Of a stretch of DNA of 64,000 bases, positions 30,094 through 40,935 are shown one piece after another; position 1 is the stretch's first letter, and every line of letters begins with the position of its first letter. The stretch comes from Anopheles merus (lineage: Eukaryota > Arthropoda > Insecta > Diptera > Culicidae), in the NCBI RefSeq assembly GCF_017562075.2, contig NC_054082.1, positions 61,052,906 through 61,116,905 of the forward strand, read 5' to 3'. The translations under genes and the position numbers were made by a program. A model generated the notes under the pieces. It did no database searches. It worked only from the letters and a program-made list of their open reading frames with translations, and had not been told where the DNA came from.

Positions 30094-30353
30094 TGTGGCG
30101 TACCTCGCACGCAAGCTGCACCACACTATAGTTGCGCTAATACACCACACCTGCGTTACACCACACTTGCGTTACACCGCATGCAAGCAATCGGCTTAAT
30201 TCGGTAATCGTACCGAACCGGATAACTGCACTACCGTGCATCGGAAATAAAATATAAACGCTCTCTTTCATTTTGACCGCTAAGCGAACCAGACGTGAGT
30301 AGAAGTCATTCCGTACATCCGAAGTAGATAGTAGTTGACACGCATAACCCTAT
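30094..30353 (+). repeat. 5' LTR of the CsRn1-like element
   Basis: 260 bp, TGTGGCGTAC to AACCCTAT; AATAAA near 30246. Confidence 0.95.
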
Positions 30354-30356
30354 AAC

Positions 30357-30372
30357 TGGTGACCCCGAACGC
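30357..30372 (+). promoter_or_regulatory. Primer-binding site, tRNA-Trp type
   Basis: TGGTGACCCCGAACGC, three bases after the LTR. Confidence 0.8.
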
Positions 30373-30519
30373 GAAAACCGAAAAAGTTTAGTTTCGATCG
30401 CAAAAATTACAACCGTGTAATTTATCGCCGCGAGTGTTCGACCGCGTACTCTACTTCCGCGAAGTGCCATCGATTTTATACGGATCGAAAATATTCCACG
30501 CGTTGCGTTAACAAGTTCA

Positions 30520-31530
30520 GTGTTTCGCTATATAAGAATCGCGAGTGTAAGGACAATGACAGACCCCGCACCAGCACCGGTGATGGTTGCGCCAGCGATG
30601 GCAGCCCAGCATTCGCCTGCACCGCTACAGCCAGCGCCTATTATCCGACAGCCGAAACTAGAAGAGGCAGAGATCGCGAGCTCATACGCCAAAATACGCT
30701 TTCCCGAATTCGACTCCGAAGATGTGGAAACATGGTTCGTTTGCTTAGAAGCGGCATTTTACGTTAACAACGTTGCTTCCGATAAGCACAAGTTTAACGC
30801 AGTGATCGTTGCACTCGGTACCCGTGCAAAATTTTTTCACGCCGCCATTGCAAAATGCAACAAGTCGACCTTGGCTGATAGATACTTTACCATAAAAAAA
30901 TCGGTCATCGATTTTTTTCTGCCGTCGGAAAACCAACGCCTTACAAGCTTACTCTCGGGCGTTTCGCTAGGCGACCGGAAACCGAGTATGCTGCTTTCCG
31001 AGATGCGCAGAATGGGAGGAGAAGGATGTTCCGATAGCATCCTATCTAATATTTGGTTACGCGCCTTGCCAACCACCGTTCGTTCCATCATCGCTGCAAT
31101 GCCATCCGCATCGCTTGATGATCAAGCCAGCGTAGCGGATAAAATCCTCGAAGCGCCTAGCAATGCCATTTGCACCGTTAATGAGATCAACACTCCTGCC
31201 GCAGCCTGCAGTTTAGAAGCCCGCATCGATGCACTCTCTCGCCGACTAGATGAAGTCCTAACAGCTGATCGATATTCGTATGCAGATAGCAACACACATA
31301 GAAGTTCTCGATCCAGACAGCGTCATCCGTCTAGCCAACCATGGGGGCAACGAACTTCTAGCGCCATGCGATCACGCACACCATCACGCGCACCGCGCCG
31401 CTGGATCTGTTGGTTCCACTATCGCCATGGAAACAAGGCAGAGAAGTGTGAGAAAGAGCACTCTAATGACACAAACACTAAGTGTATTTTTTTCAACGAG
31501 CATCTACCGGTTTACTCCCGAAAAAAGTAG
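30520..31530 (+). CDS. Gag of the CsRn1-like element
   Basis: 336 aa by the listed start, which is not an early ATG in strong context; the ATG at 30556 (MTDPAPAP) is the likelier start because the Pro/Ala-rich Gag leader begins there. The core (FPEFDSEDVETWFVCLEAAF) is typical of CsRn1-type Gag. Near the end CWFH...KAEKC replaces the usual CCHC knuckle and resembles the CHCC finger of that clade, though the last cysteine is not obvious. It ends TAG at 31528-31530, directly after the slippery heptamer. Confidence 0.9.
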   Translation: MFRYIRIASVRTMTDPAPAPVMVAPAMAAQHSPAPLQPAPIIRQPKLEEAEIASSYAKIRFPEFDSEDVETWFVCLEAAFYVNNVASDKHKFNAVIVALGTRAKFFHAAIAKCNKSTLADRYFTIKKSVIDFFLPSENQRLTSLLSGVSLGDRKPSMLLSEMRRMGGEGCSDSILSNIWLRALPTTVRSIIAAMPSASLDDQASVADKILEAPSNAICTVNEINTPAAACSLEARIDALSRRLDEVLTADRYSYADSNTHRSSRSRQRHPSSQPWGQRTSSAMRSRTPSRAPRRWICWFHYRHGNKAEKCEKEHSNDTNTKCIFFNEHLPVYSRKK

Positions 31531-34500
31531 TGCGTTTCTCTCTACACTCTCACACTCATCTTGGCCGAGACACTCTCATCAACCCAGCCGAGACCGTGAG
31601 CACCAGCTATAACGCATCCTCACCGCAGCAGCGCAACAGCGACAGCTCACCACTACAAGCAAGCACCACGCTAAACACCACCAGCACCAGCATCAAGCTG
31701 AACCCCGGTAAGGCCGAAGTAATCGAGCGCATCTATGTGAACGACAGCAGAACCAACAACAGATTCCTGATCGACACCGGCGCCGAGATTTCCGTCATAC
31801 CACCATCCAACAAGGACAGAATGAACCCGATGCCAGCCAGAAAACTCTTCGCTGCAAACGGCAGCTCAATCGGTACGTACGGCACAAAAAACTTAACCCT
31901 AGACATCGGTCTTAACCAATCATTCACATGGCCATTTACAATAGCAGATGTAGATTCGCATATTATCGGAGCTGATTTTTTAAAACACTTCGATCTACTC
32001 GTAGATATCAAACGCAACAAGCTAATTAAAAACAAAACACACATAACTAATACACTACCAGCACAAGTATTCGCATGTAGTTCAAACGATAGCTTCTCAC
32101 ATCTCTTAAACGAATACAAAGATATCACGATACTCGATAACACACGCAAAGCAGTCAATACAAACGTAACACATCAAATCATTACCACCGGTCCACCCGT
32201 CTTTTGCCGTCCACGCCGTTTGGACCCAGAAAGGTTACGTGAAGCAAAAGCTGAATTTGACTTTCTCATAAAAAACGGCATTTGTAAACCATCGAAAAGC
32301 TGTTGGGCAAGCCCTTTACACCTCGTAAAGAAACCAGATGGAAAATGGCGACCCTGTGGGGATTATAGGAGCTTGAATGCTATCACCGTTCCTGACCGGT
32401 ATCCCGTCCCTCACATTCAAGATTTTTCAAATATTTTGTATAACAGAAAAATATTTTCTTGCATCGACTTGCAACGTGCATATCATCAAATACCTGTGGC
32501 TCCTGAAGACATACCCAAAACAGCCATTTCAACACCATTCGGGTTATTTGAATTTAATTTTATGACATTTGGCCTTCGAAACGCAGGACAAACGTTACAA
32601 CGGCACTTGCATTCCATCCTTGGCGATTTAGATTTTGTTTTTCCGTATGTTGACGATTTATGCGTCGCCTCCGAGAACGAAGAACAGCACCACCAACATT
32701 TGCGCATACTGTTCGAACGTTTGAGGCAGAACGGACTAACAATTAATCCAACAAAAAGTCAAATCGCGCAAACAAAAGTAGAATTTCTTGGTCATCTTGT
32801 AACCGCAGATGGTATTAAACCAAAACCCAGCAAGGTTCAAGCTATTTTTGACTTTCCAAAACCAACCATAGCCAGACAAATGAAACTCTTCCTTGGCACG
32901 ATTAATTTTTACCGGCGTTTTATACCGCATGCAGCAGAGCGCCAACAAATTTTGCACGGTATGATGAATGGCAACATAAAAAATGACTCCACCATACTTA
33001 CCTGGGATGAAAACAGCACGCAAGCATTTGAACAATGCAAACACGATCTGGCAAACGCAGCTTTATTAACTCACCCTTCACCAAATGCAAAGCTCGCCTT
33101 AGATGTTGACGCTTCAAGTCATGCTATAGGAGCTGCACTAAATCAGTTATCTGACAAGGGTATCGAACCTCTCGCTTTCTTTTCTAAAAAATTGTCACCT
33201 GCACTTAAAAAAGCCAGCACTTATGATCGCGAACTTTATGCTATATACGAATCGATAAAGCATTTTAAAGACCTTTTGGAAGCACGTGAATTTATCGTAT
33301 ACACGGATCACAAACCGTTAACCACTGCATTTGATCAAAAACTTGAAAGAGCCAATCCCACGCAACAAAGAAGACTGCTTTTCATCAGCGAGTACACCAC
33401 CGATATACGACACGTGGCCGGCAAACACAACCTAGTAGCAGATATGTTAAGTCGTATAGATAGCATAAACACGCTCATCGATTATAACCAATTAGCAGAT
33501 GCACAACAAACCGATAGCGAACTACAGCATTTTTTAAACAACCCACCGAAAACATCATCACTGATATTAAAATCACTGGCTATACCGAACTCCACCAAAT
33601 CTATTTTCTGCGATATTTCCACTCAATACATCCGACCTTTCATTTCCAAAGCGCACAGAAAACTGATCATCTCCAAACTGCACAGCTTATCGCATCCTGG
33701 TATTAGAGGAACAACACACCTAGTATCGCAACGCTTTGTATGGCCATCAGTTAGAAAGGAATGCAAAGCGTTCGTAGAGACGTGTATCGAGTGCCAAAAA
33801 AACAAAATAATACGGCATAACAAGACACCTACAGCCGCTATAGCCACACCGAACGCACGCTTCACACACGTACACATAGATTTAATCGGACCACTACCAC
33901 CATCAGAAGGAAACGCGTACTGCTTGACGATGATCGACAAATTTACGCGATGGCCTGAAGTAATACCGATCCCCAACATCACGGCCGAAACTGTTGCACG
34001 TTCCTTTATTACAGGATGGATTTCGATATATGGTGTTCCCTCCAAAATAACCACCGATCTCGGAAGGCAGTTTGAATCGGAAATGTTTCGTTCATTGTCC
34101 GCAACGCTCGGAATCGACCACCTTCGAACAACACCTTACCACCCCCAATCAAACGGCCAGATCGAAAGGATGCATCGACAGCTAAAAACCGCTATCCTTT
34201 GCCACAAAAACGCTCGTTGGACGGAAGCACTCCCAATAGTGTTGCTTGGTATGCGCTCCACCATAAAAGAAGACATCGGTGCAACAAGTGCAGAACTCAT
34301 CTATGGTACAACACTTCGATTACCTGGTGAATTTTTTGACGAACCATCGAATTCACCTAACATCACGCCTGACTACATAGCAAATCTAAAAAATATAATG
34401 TCATCGTTGAAGCCGTCCCCCACATCGAACCACAACACGAAAGAAAAAGTATATGTACAAAAACAACTAAAGTCCTGTTCCCGTGTTTTTGTCCGCATCG

Positions 34501-34784
34501 ACGCCGTGAAACCCGCTTTAACCCCTCCTTATGACGGTCCATTTAAAATATTAAAACGTAACAAGAAATCTTTCGTTTTAGATATCAGAGGCAGGAAAAG
34601 TGAAATTTCCATCGATCGTTTGAAGGCCGCATTCATGATGAATGATGAGTCTCCGATCCAAAGCACCACCCCCGTTGATGAGGAAAACAATCTGCTCGCC
34701 AAAACGACCGACCTACTTGCGACTCGAACTGCCGTCCATCAGACGAGATATGGTAGGAAAATTTATCTTCCAGATAAATTTTAA
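31482..34784 (+). CDS. Pol (PR-RT-RNaseH-INT) of the CsRn1-like element
   Basis: The frame overlaps gag by 49 nt and is open for 1100 codons. Productive entry is at about 31521 by frameshift. Protease: FLIDTGAEISVI near 31762. RT: WASPLHLVKKPDG, CIDLQRAYHQIP, then YVDDLCVAS near 32648. RNase H: LDVDASSHAIGAAL near 33099 and TDHKPLTTAF. Integrase: HPGIRG zinc site with CIECQ (33690-33800), HIDLIGPL, TTDLGRQFESE, NGQIERMHR, and a basic C-terminal tail. The second integrase aspartate sits in TDLGRQF, as is common in this clade. No internal stop; likely functional. Confidence 0.95.
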   Translation: MYFFQRASTGLLPKKVVRFSLHSHTHLGRDTLINPAETVSTSYNASSPQQRNSDSSPLQASTTLNTTSTSIKLNPGKAEVIERIYVNDSRTNNRFLIDTGAEISVIPPSNKDRMNPMPARKLFAANGSSIGTYGTKNLTLDIGLNQSFTWPFTIADVDSHIIGADFLKHFDLLVDIKRNKLIKNKTHITNTLPAQVFACSSNDSFSHLLNEYKDITILDNTRKAVNTNVTHQIITTGPPVFCRPRRLDPERLREAKAEFDFLIKNGICKPSKSCWASPLHLVKKPDGKWRPCGDYRSLNAITVPDRYPVPHIQDFSNILYNRKIFSCIDLQRAYHQIPVAPEDIPKTAISTPFGLFEFNFMTFGLRNAGQTLQRHLHSILGDLDFVFPYVDDLCVASENEEQHHQHLRILFERLRQNGLTINPTKSQIAQTKVEFLGHLVTADGIKPKPSKVQAIFDFPKPTIARQMKLFLGTINFYRRFIPHAAERQQILHGMMNGNIKNDSTILTWDENSTQAFEQCKHDLANAALLTHPSPNAKLALDVDASSHAIGAALNQLSDKGIEPLAFFSKKLSPALKKASTYDRELYAIYESIKHFKDLLEAREFIVYTDHKPLTTAFDQKLERANPTQQRRLLFISEYTTDIRHVAGKHNLVADMLSRIDSINTLIDYNQLADAQQTDSELQHFLNNPPKTSSLILKSLAIPNSTKSIFCDISTQYIRPFISKAHRKLIISKLHSLSHPGIRGTTHLVSQRFVWPSVRKECKAFVETCIECQKNKIIRHNKTPTAAIATPNARFTHVHIDLIGPLPPSEGNAYCLTMIDKFTRWPEVIPIPNITAETVARSFITGWISIYGVPSKITTDLGRQFESEMFRSLSATLGIDHLRTTPYHPQSNGQIERMHRQLKTAILCHKNARWTEALPIVLLGMRSTIKEDIGATSAELIYGTTLRLPGEFFDEPSNSPNITPDYIANLKNIMSSLKPSPTSNHNTKEKVYVQKQLKSCSRVFVRIDAVKPALTPPYDGPFKILKRNKKSFVLDIRGRKSEISIDRLKAAFMMNDESPIQSTTPVDEENNLLAKTTDLLATRTAVHQTRYGRKIYLPDKF
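31521..31527 (+). promoter_or_regulatory. -1 ribosomal frameshift heptamer A-AAA-AAG
   Basis: Gag frame CGA AAA AAG TAG; a -1 slip reads AAA AAA GTA and enters the pol frame, which is open across this point. Heptamer phase and the adjacent stop fit a canonical gag-pol site. Downstream RNA structure was not assessed. Confidence 0.75.
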
Positions 34785-34800
34785 ATAAAGGGGGAAGTGA

Positions 34801-35060
34801 TGTGGCGTACCTCGCACGCAAGCTGCACCACACTATAGTAGCGCTAATACATCACACCTGCGTTACACCACACTTGCGTTACACCGCATGCAAGCAATCG
34901 GCTTAATTCGGTAATCGTACCGAACCGGATAACTGCACTACCGTGCATCGGAAATAAAATATAAACGCTCTCTTTCATTTTGACCGCTAAGCGAACCAGA
35001 CGTGAGTAGAAGTCATTCCGTACATCCGAAGTAGATAGTAGTTGACACGCATAACCCTAT
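34801..35060 (+). repeat. 3' LTR of the CsRn1-like element
   Basis: 260 bp. Differs from the 5' LTR by T/A near 34840 and C/T near 34851. Confidence 0.95.
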
Positions 35061-37200
35061 ATCGCCTATTTGTAATGGTTTGGCCGGTTGAGTCCACTTT
35101 TCTCGTTTAGAAAGCTTTGGGAGATACTCAGCTATCCACCGTCGCCAATATTGTTGTGTGATTGCCTGGGCCCTTTTCCAATCGGACCGTCCCAATTCTG
35201 TTTTGGTGATATCTGAGATATTCGGCTCCACCTCGCCGGAACAACCTAGCAAGAAATAAGCTGGAGTTAGGGGCCCGTCATCTTCTTGTTCTAGTGTTAA
35301 GTGAGTCAATGGTCGATTATTTGTTAGGAACTCTATCTCAGTTAGTATTGATTTGAGAACGTGTTCTTTATAACTCTCAGCCGTGGGAAGCAGACTCTTG
35401 ATTTCTCCAACCATTCACTCCCATGCACCTCCAAAATGAGGGGCGACTGGTGGGCTAAAGATCCATTCTATGCCTTCTGAGGCACATCGATATCTGATTT
35501 GTTTCATCTCATTGTCGGCTCCGACAAGTTGGTCCCATTATCGCTGTTTAGGAAAGATACGTTACCTCTTCTGTATTGCATATTTTTTAAGCAAACAATA
35601 AAGGAGCTTGCCGTTAAATCAATGGCTATTTCTATATGGACTGCTCTTCTGGTTAAACACGTAAATATAACACCCCATATTTTTTCTGACCGTCTGCCTA
35701 TCGTAACGAATAGGGGGCCGAAGTAATCTACTCCACAATGCGTAAATGGTTTTTTAAACACTGCTGTTCTACATGTTGGCAGAGGTGCCATTATTGGTGG
35801 GATTGGTTTAGCTCGTGCGTTTTTGCAGTATTGACATTTATTTACTACATTCTTAAGACTGCTTCTGAGATCTATCACCCAGAATTTTTGACGAACTGCA
35901 GCCATCACTGATTCGCTCTTCTGGTGATAGTACCTCTCATGGTAATGTTGTAGGATAAGGTTTGTAATGTGATGCCCTTTTGGTAGGACAATAGGGCTAC
36001 GTGCGTTAAATTGAAGAATTAATCGGGTTCTTCAATGAGAGTTGTATCATCTCCGTTTGAAAGCTTTCCCATTGAGCCTTTTTTATTAAGTGGCGCTCAG
36101 CTAGGTCAAGGGTAGCTTTATCGATTGCTGTCGAAAATGACAGGGATTTAGCCTTACTCTTTAACCAATCCAAGTACTTTAGTGCGTACGCTACCGATCG
36201 TTTTAGACGGTGCCAGTTGGAACACCATTCGACGGAAATGGCGTCATAATCTATTCTTTCCACTGTTTTCGAAGTGTTTACCCTTTTTCGGTCTTCAAAT
36301 GCGTCCGGAATGTTTGGTGTTAGTGTGTTTATTTCTACATTTTTGAGAAAGTCGGGTTTTTGTAGCTTCGTCAGCAGGGTTTTCTGCAGATGCTACCCAG
36401 TTCCACTGCTCGGAGAGTTAAACTCCAAAATTTCTCCGATTCTCAGGGCTACGAACTGATTATATGCTCGAGGCTCTGAGTTAAGCCAAGCTAGAACTGT
36501 TTTTGAATCGGTCCAAAAGAATTCCGTTTGAACCTTTAACCGCAATTCCCTCTTGAATGCTTCGTTTAGGCGAGTGCCTAGCATTGCCCCTTGCAATTCA
36601 AGCCTAGGGATCGACAGTGGTTTGGTAGGAGCGTCTCTTGATTTTGCGGCCGCGATACTTATGTCGATGCCTAAGTCGAGGACTGTCCAAAGATACGTAA
36701 CTGCGGCAAAGGCCTTTTCTGACGCGTCTACGAAAGTATGGAGCTCCCTGATCTTTACGTTGTTTCCAATTGAAAAACATCTAGATATGGATATGTTAAT
36801 CGAGTTTTCGATTCGGCTTATCCAGTTTTCCCATTTTTCCTTCATTGCTGTGTGACTTCGTCATCCCAGTCAAGTTTAGTTTTCCAAAGATCTTGCATCA
36901 AAAACTTACGTTCAACAGTAATGTTGGCAAGATGACCTAGAGGATTGTAGATTTTCATTATATATTGAAACATCTGACGTTTCGTTTAATTTTGTGTTTT
37001 AATTTCTGCCTTTTTAAACTTGTAAGCGAAGACGTCCGACTCTTTGTCCCATACCAATCCCAACACTTTGTCGAAGTTTTTATTTTTCTCCTCTATGCCA
37101 AGTATCCTTTTCTCGGATAGCCTGTTGGTTAGGATGCTTTTCTCCACTTCTTTTGAGTTTATATGTTTATTGATTAATCCATCGGGATCTTGAAGATCCT
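35061..37200 (-). pseudogene. BEL/Pao pol middle and integrase (decayed)
   Basis: Minus strand. From high to low coordinates: end of RT and connection (about 36850-37200: DLQDPDGLINKH, VLGLVWDKES). RNase H follows (36393-36845: TFVDASEKAFAAVTYL, FFWTDSKTVLAWL), then linker (36006-36263). The integrase core comes last (35504-35908: HCGVDYFGPLFV, NSDNGTNL), with its C-terminal domain (35067-35414: NNRPLTHL, LKPL-type RVGD). Frame breaks separate most pieces, and the core glutamate region near 35420 has a stop. This is the central part of the large BEL element spanning 27728-49200. Confidence 0.88.
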
Positions 37201-37306
37201 ACATGAATGTACTTAAATTAGTGCTTATAGACTATGTAAGGTACATAAATCGATCGGGGAGAACAGGTGCACAAGAATAGAAAATGTATTTTGAAAAAAA
37301 AAATTA

Positions 37307-40243
37307 TTACGTAAGTTGTGTCCTGAGTCTATCTCTAAAAACATTCTGTGGCATGTTGAAATCAAATAAATCAAAGTTATTTATGAAAGTTCGACACATA
37401 GCTGACATAGGATCAGACTGGCCAAAACGAGTTCTATAACGAGGTACGGATATGAATTGACGTGTACGTAGATTCCTAGATGGCGCGTTAAATTCTATCG
37501 TAGCTAGTAGAGTAGGAGCATCAATGTGGTGGTTAAGTAGTCCTGATATAAAAAGGCATTTAGCTATCTCACGGCGATTTTTCAACGACTAAATCCCTAA
37601 AAGCAGACACCGGGAATGGTATGACGGTAACACATCGCCCTGTCGCCATGGTAAGAGTCTTACAGCATATCTAGTCGCTTTTCTTTGGATGGCCTCGATT
37701 CGATTACTCCATTGTTCGGTACAGGCGTCACTAACAATACTGCCATATTCTAACACAGATCGAACGTAGGCACAGTAGATGGTTTTTATGGTCATAGGAT
37801 TACGGAAACCTTGCGTTGATCGAATAATCCAACCCAGTAGTTGGTTCCCTCTAGACACTATATTCTCTAGGTGATCGTTAAATGTTAAACGTGTGTCGAG
37901 AATGATCCCAAGGTCGCGGAATGTATCGGTGCGTTCAACGGATATGTTATCGATCTGGTAGTTAAATCGTGTGCAAGACCGAGAACGGTAAAAAGACAAA
38001 ACACGACATTTTTCGATACATAGCACCATTGCATTATCACGGCACCATATGCTAAACAGGTTGATGGCACGTTGAAGATTGATGCAGTCATTGGTATCGT
38101 TGATAGGAGCGAACAGCTTAACGTCATCGGCAAACAGAAGAAAACGGTGTTTAGCTAGCAATTGCCCTACATCGTTTATATAAAGAATGAAGAGCAGCGG
38201 GCCCAAATTGCTGCCTTGAGGCACCCCTGAGGTGCCAAGCACCTCTCTAGATGTATGATCGTTTACCTTGATCTTGTATGAGCGTTCTGTGAGGTAGGAA
38301 TGCAACCACTTAACTATTTGTTCCGAAAACCCTAATTTGTGCAATTTGGCGATTAAAATGTCGTGTGAGATGAGGTCGAAAGCAGCTTTGAGATCGTTGT
38401 AAATAGCATCCACTTGACCTCCGGAGTCGAGATTACGTTTGCAGAAACTAACGAATTCAGTGAGGTTCGTTAATGTTGAACGTTTGGATACGAACCCGTG
38501 TTGGTTATCCATAATATAATTCGATGTAGCGGAGAGCATAGGGCTGTAAAGCAGAAGCTCAAAAGCTTTTGACACCGCACAAAGTGATGTGATACCGCGA
38601 TAGTTTGAAGCACATGAGCGATCCCCTTTTTTAAATATTGGTACCATCCACGAGGTCTTCCATAAGCGTGGGAAAATACCGGAGCTCAATGACGTGTTGT
38701 ATATGTTTGTTAATATAGGTGCTAGGGATTGATAGCATTTACTGATGATGAAACTCGGAATGCCATCGGGACCAGGAGCTGTAGATGGTTTAAGGCTTTT
38801 GAGGCACTTTTTTACTGTGCGTATATCAAACGTAGGAATGGTGTAATCAATCATGTTTAGAGGTGTGTAAGATGTGGCCCTTGAGATCACCGTTTGATCT
38901 ACAATTGGGGTGGAGAAGGCATCGGAAAATCGTTCAGCAAAAATGTTGCAAATATCTTCGGGTGACGTGCCCACGGAATCATTATATTTGATTGTGCTTG
39001 AAGCTACGTTTGAGCGTCGTCTGCTGTCGATGAAGCGCCAAAATTTTCGGGGATGTCGGAGAAGGTACCTTTCGATTGAAGATATATATTGCTTATATCT
39101 TGATCGGTTATACTGACGGTATGCATGTATAGCGTTGTTACGATTTTCCCTAGTGATATTACTTCTCAAAAAACGGTGTCGACTAATGGCTTTGTTTTTG
39201 GCTCGTTTGAGGATGATAAGCCTGTTATTACTCCATGCTGGAGAGCGTTTCTGGTGCATAATTGGCGTACAGGATTGTAGAGCATCTTTCATGAAAATCG
39301 TGAAAGCATGAACAGCGTCGTCAACAGACGGAAAGTTGGAGCAGTTAAAAGTAGAACCGAATAGAAATATTCTTTCCTCCAGTTCGACAATATTAGCCTT
39401 TGAGTAATTTAATCGTTGCTGATATGTGTTGCTTGGATGGGAGCTAGACGCATGATGATCATAGTGACGTATTGACCATTCAAGTGCAGGATGATAATTA
39501 TCGAGCTCGAGCAGGGCCGGTTCGAATTTAGACACGGCAGAACAGATCTCAGCGGCGTTGGAGTTAGCAAAAATTAGGTCGAGTTGTCGGTCCATGGAGT
39601 TTCTAACGTTGCTTAATTCATAAAGGCCGTTTGCTGCCATACCATCGATGAAAATATGATTATTTCGAGACTTAGATGACGGTTTATAGTGCATGAAAGT
39701 GGAGCGCAATGGTACATCCTCGACATCGGCTGGATTGAGTTTGGACCACGTAATGTCCCATTTGTTAAAATCTCCAGCGACAAGCAGAAGATTGTTATCT
39801 CTCATGCGTGATGAAATTTCGCGTATACTTTCCAGATGTTTGTTAACAATTATGTCGTTATATGCGTTGTACGGTGGAATATACATGGCACCGATAAAAA
39901 CAAAAATATTGCCCAATCGAATTTTGACCCACAACTGTTCCATAGTTCGATCCGTCGGTGTAATTTCGCAAGATGAGAGAGAGCGAGAGCAGGCTATTAG
40001 AACACCACCACCGATGGAGAAAGTGCTGTTAGTGGTGGTTCTATCGCATCGGTAAATAGAATAGCGATCGTCGTTGAATAACTCATTGTTTATGTTATTG
40101 TTCAACCAGGTTTCAGTTAATATTACGATTTTGTATTCAGTTTCTGAAAGTACTAGTCTAAGATCATTCAGTTTTTTACGCAAGCCTCGAACATTTTGGT
40201 AATACATTGGTAGGTATGTTGTTGTTGTGTTGTTGATATTCAA
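37307..40243 (-). CDS. LINE ORF2: APE endonuclease and reverse transcriptase
   Basis: The main frame (37589-40243) gives 884 aa. Endonuclease at the N-terminus: YYQNVRGLRKK, VILTETWL, LLVAGDFNKWDI, then a Ser/His end block (LDNYHPAL). RT follows: GPDGIPSFI, DLKAAFDLISH, TSGVPQGSNLGPLLF, LFADDVKLF. A TAG at 37587-37589 closes the frame. The same frame then continues for about 93 codons (to 37307) with family-like sequence (IAKCLFISGLLNHHIDAPTL), so the TAG is probably a nonsense change. It opens directly after the ORF1 stop in the same frame, with no ATG at its start. Confidence 0.92.
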
Positions 40244-40246
40244 TTG

Positions 40247-40688
40247 CTATTCATCTGACGGACCGGCTTCCGCAGAATCATCAGTCCGTTTAGTGTTAAC
40301 TCGTCGCGGTCTTTTTTTAGGAGCGGCTAAGCATTCAGGAGGAGATCTGATAGGTGTAGTGGTGACAAGCATTCGCTCATTGAGATCCTGCTGTGGTTCA
40401 GTTGTAAACAAACCTGCATCTGTAGTGGTCATAGCAGGAGAAGAAATCGGACTAGGCTGCGAGTGCATATCTGTAGTGGTGTTTGATATCGGAGCGCTTA
40501 TTCCGGACCGTGAGAGTGGATTGTGATAGCTGTCTGCAGCGAGAGTGGCAGGGTGATCGTGTGTGAGTTGATGTATCGAGTTAGTATCGGTGACGGCGCG
40601 TGTATTGGGATTGTTATTGTTGTTGTTCCGGTAGTCACGAAACTCTCGGTATGTTAGAGCGGAGGGCCATGTGTCAGGTGATAGAGCC
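40247..40688 (-). pseudogene. LINE ORF1, C-terminal part
   Basis: Minus strand; continues ORF1 after the Copia insertion (LSPDTWPSALTYREFRDYR), then a Ser/Thr/Pro-rich tail ending GPSDE and TAG at 40247-40249. The next codons are CAA TTG, and ORF2 follows in the same frame. Confidence 0.8.
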
Positions 40689-40693
40689 TTACT

Positions 40694-40928
40694 TAATAAG
40701 ATTGATGGAAAAGATTTAGAATATTAGTTCAAGCGTTTATTTCACACTTCACGTAGTTAGGTTAATGAGTCGAATAAGAACATACAAAAGAAAGAGTTAG
40801 AAAGAGACAGAACGTGACGCTACGAAAAGCGCGGACACACACACTTCTGTCAGTTTGAAGTCCGGTTGGTTGCAGGTTTATGGAGTCGGGTTAAAGGATC
40901 GAAGTGTAGGATATTGTCAATCCTAACA
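40694..40928 (-). repeat. 3' LTR of the Copia element
   Basis: 235 bp; minus strand TGTTAGGATTG to TCTTATTA. Differences from the other LTR at about 40734 and 40903. Confidence 0.95.
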
Positions 40929-40935
40929 CCCCCGC

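Larger units (their letters stand above)
30094..35060 (+). mobile_element. Complete CsRn1-like Ty3/Gypsy element (4967 bp), apparently intact
   Basis: 260-bp LTRs (30094-30353, 34801-35060) differ at two positions that I can see. ATCGC flanks both sides (30089-30093, 35061-35065); TCGC is the 4-bp alternative. The primer site TGGTGACCCCGAAC (30357) is tRNA-Trp type, as known for CsRn1-clade elements. gag and pol overlap in -1 frame with a slippery heptamer. The polypurine tract AAAGGGGGAAGTGA lies at 34787-34800. Inserted in the BEL integrase; no env. All main catalytic motifs present. Confidence 0.95.
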
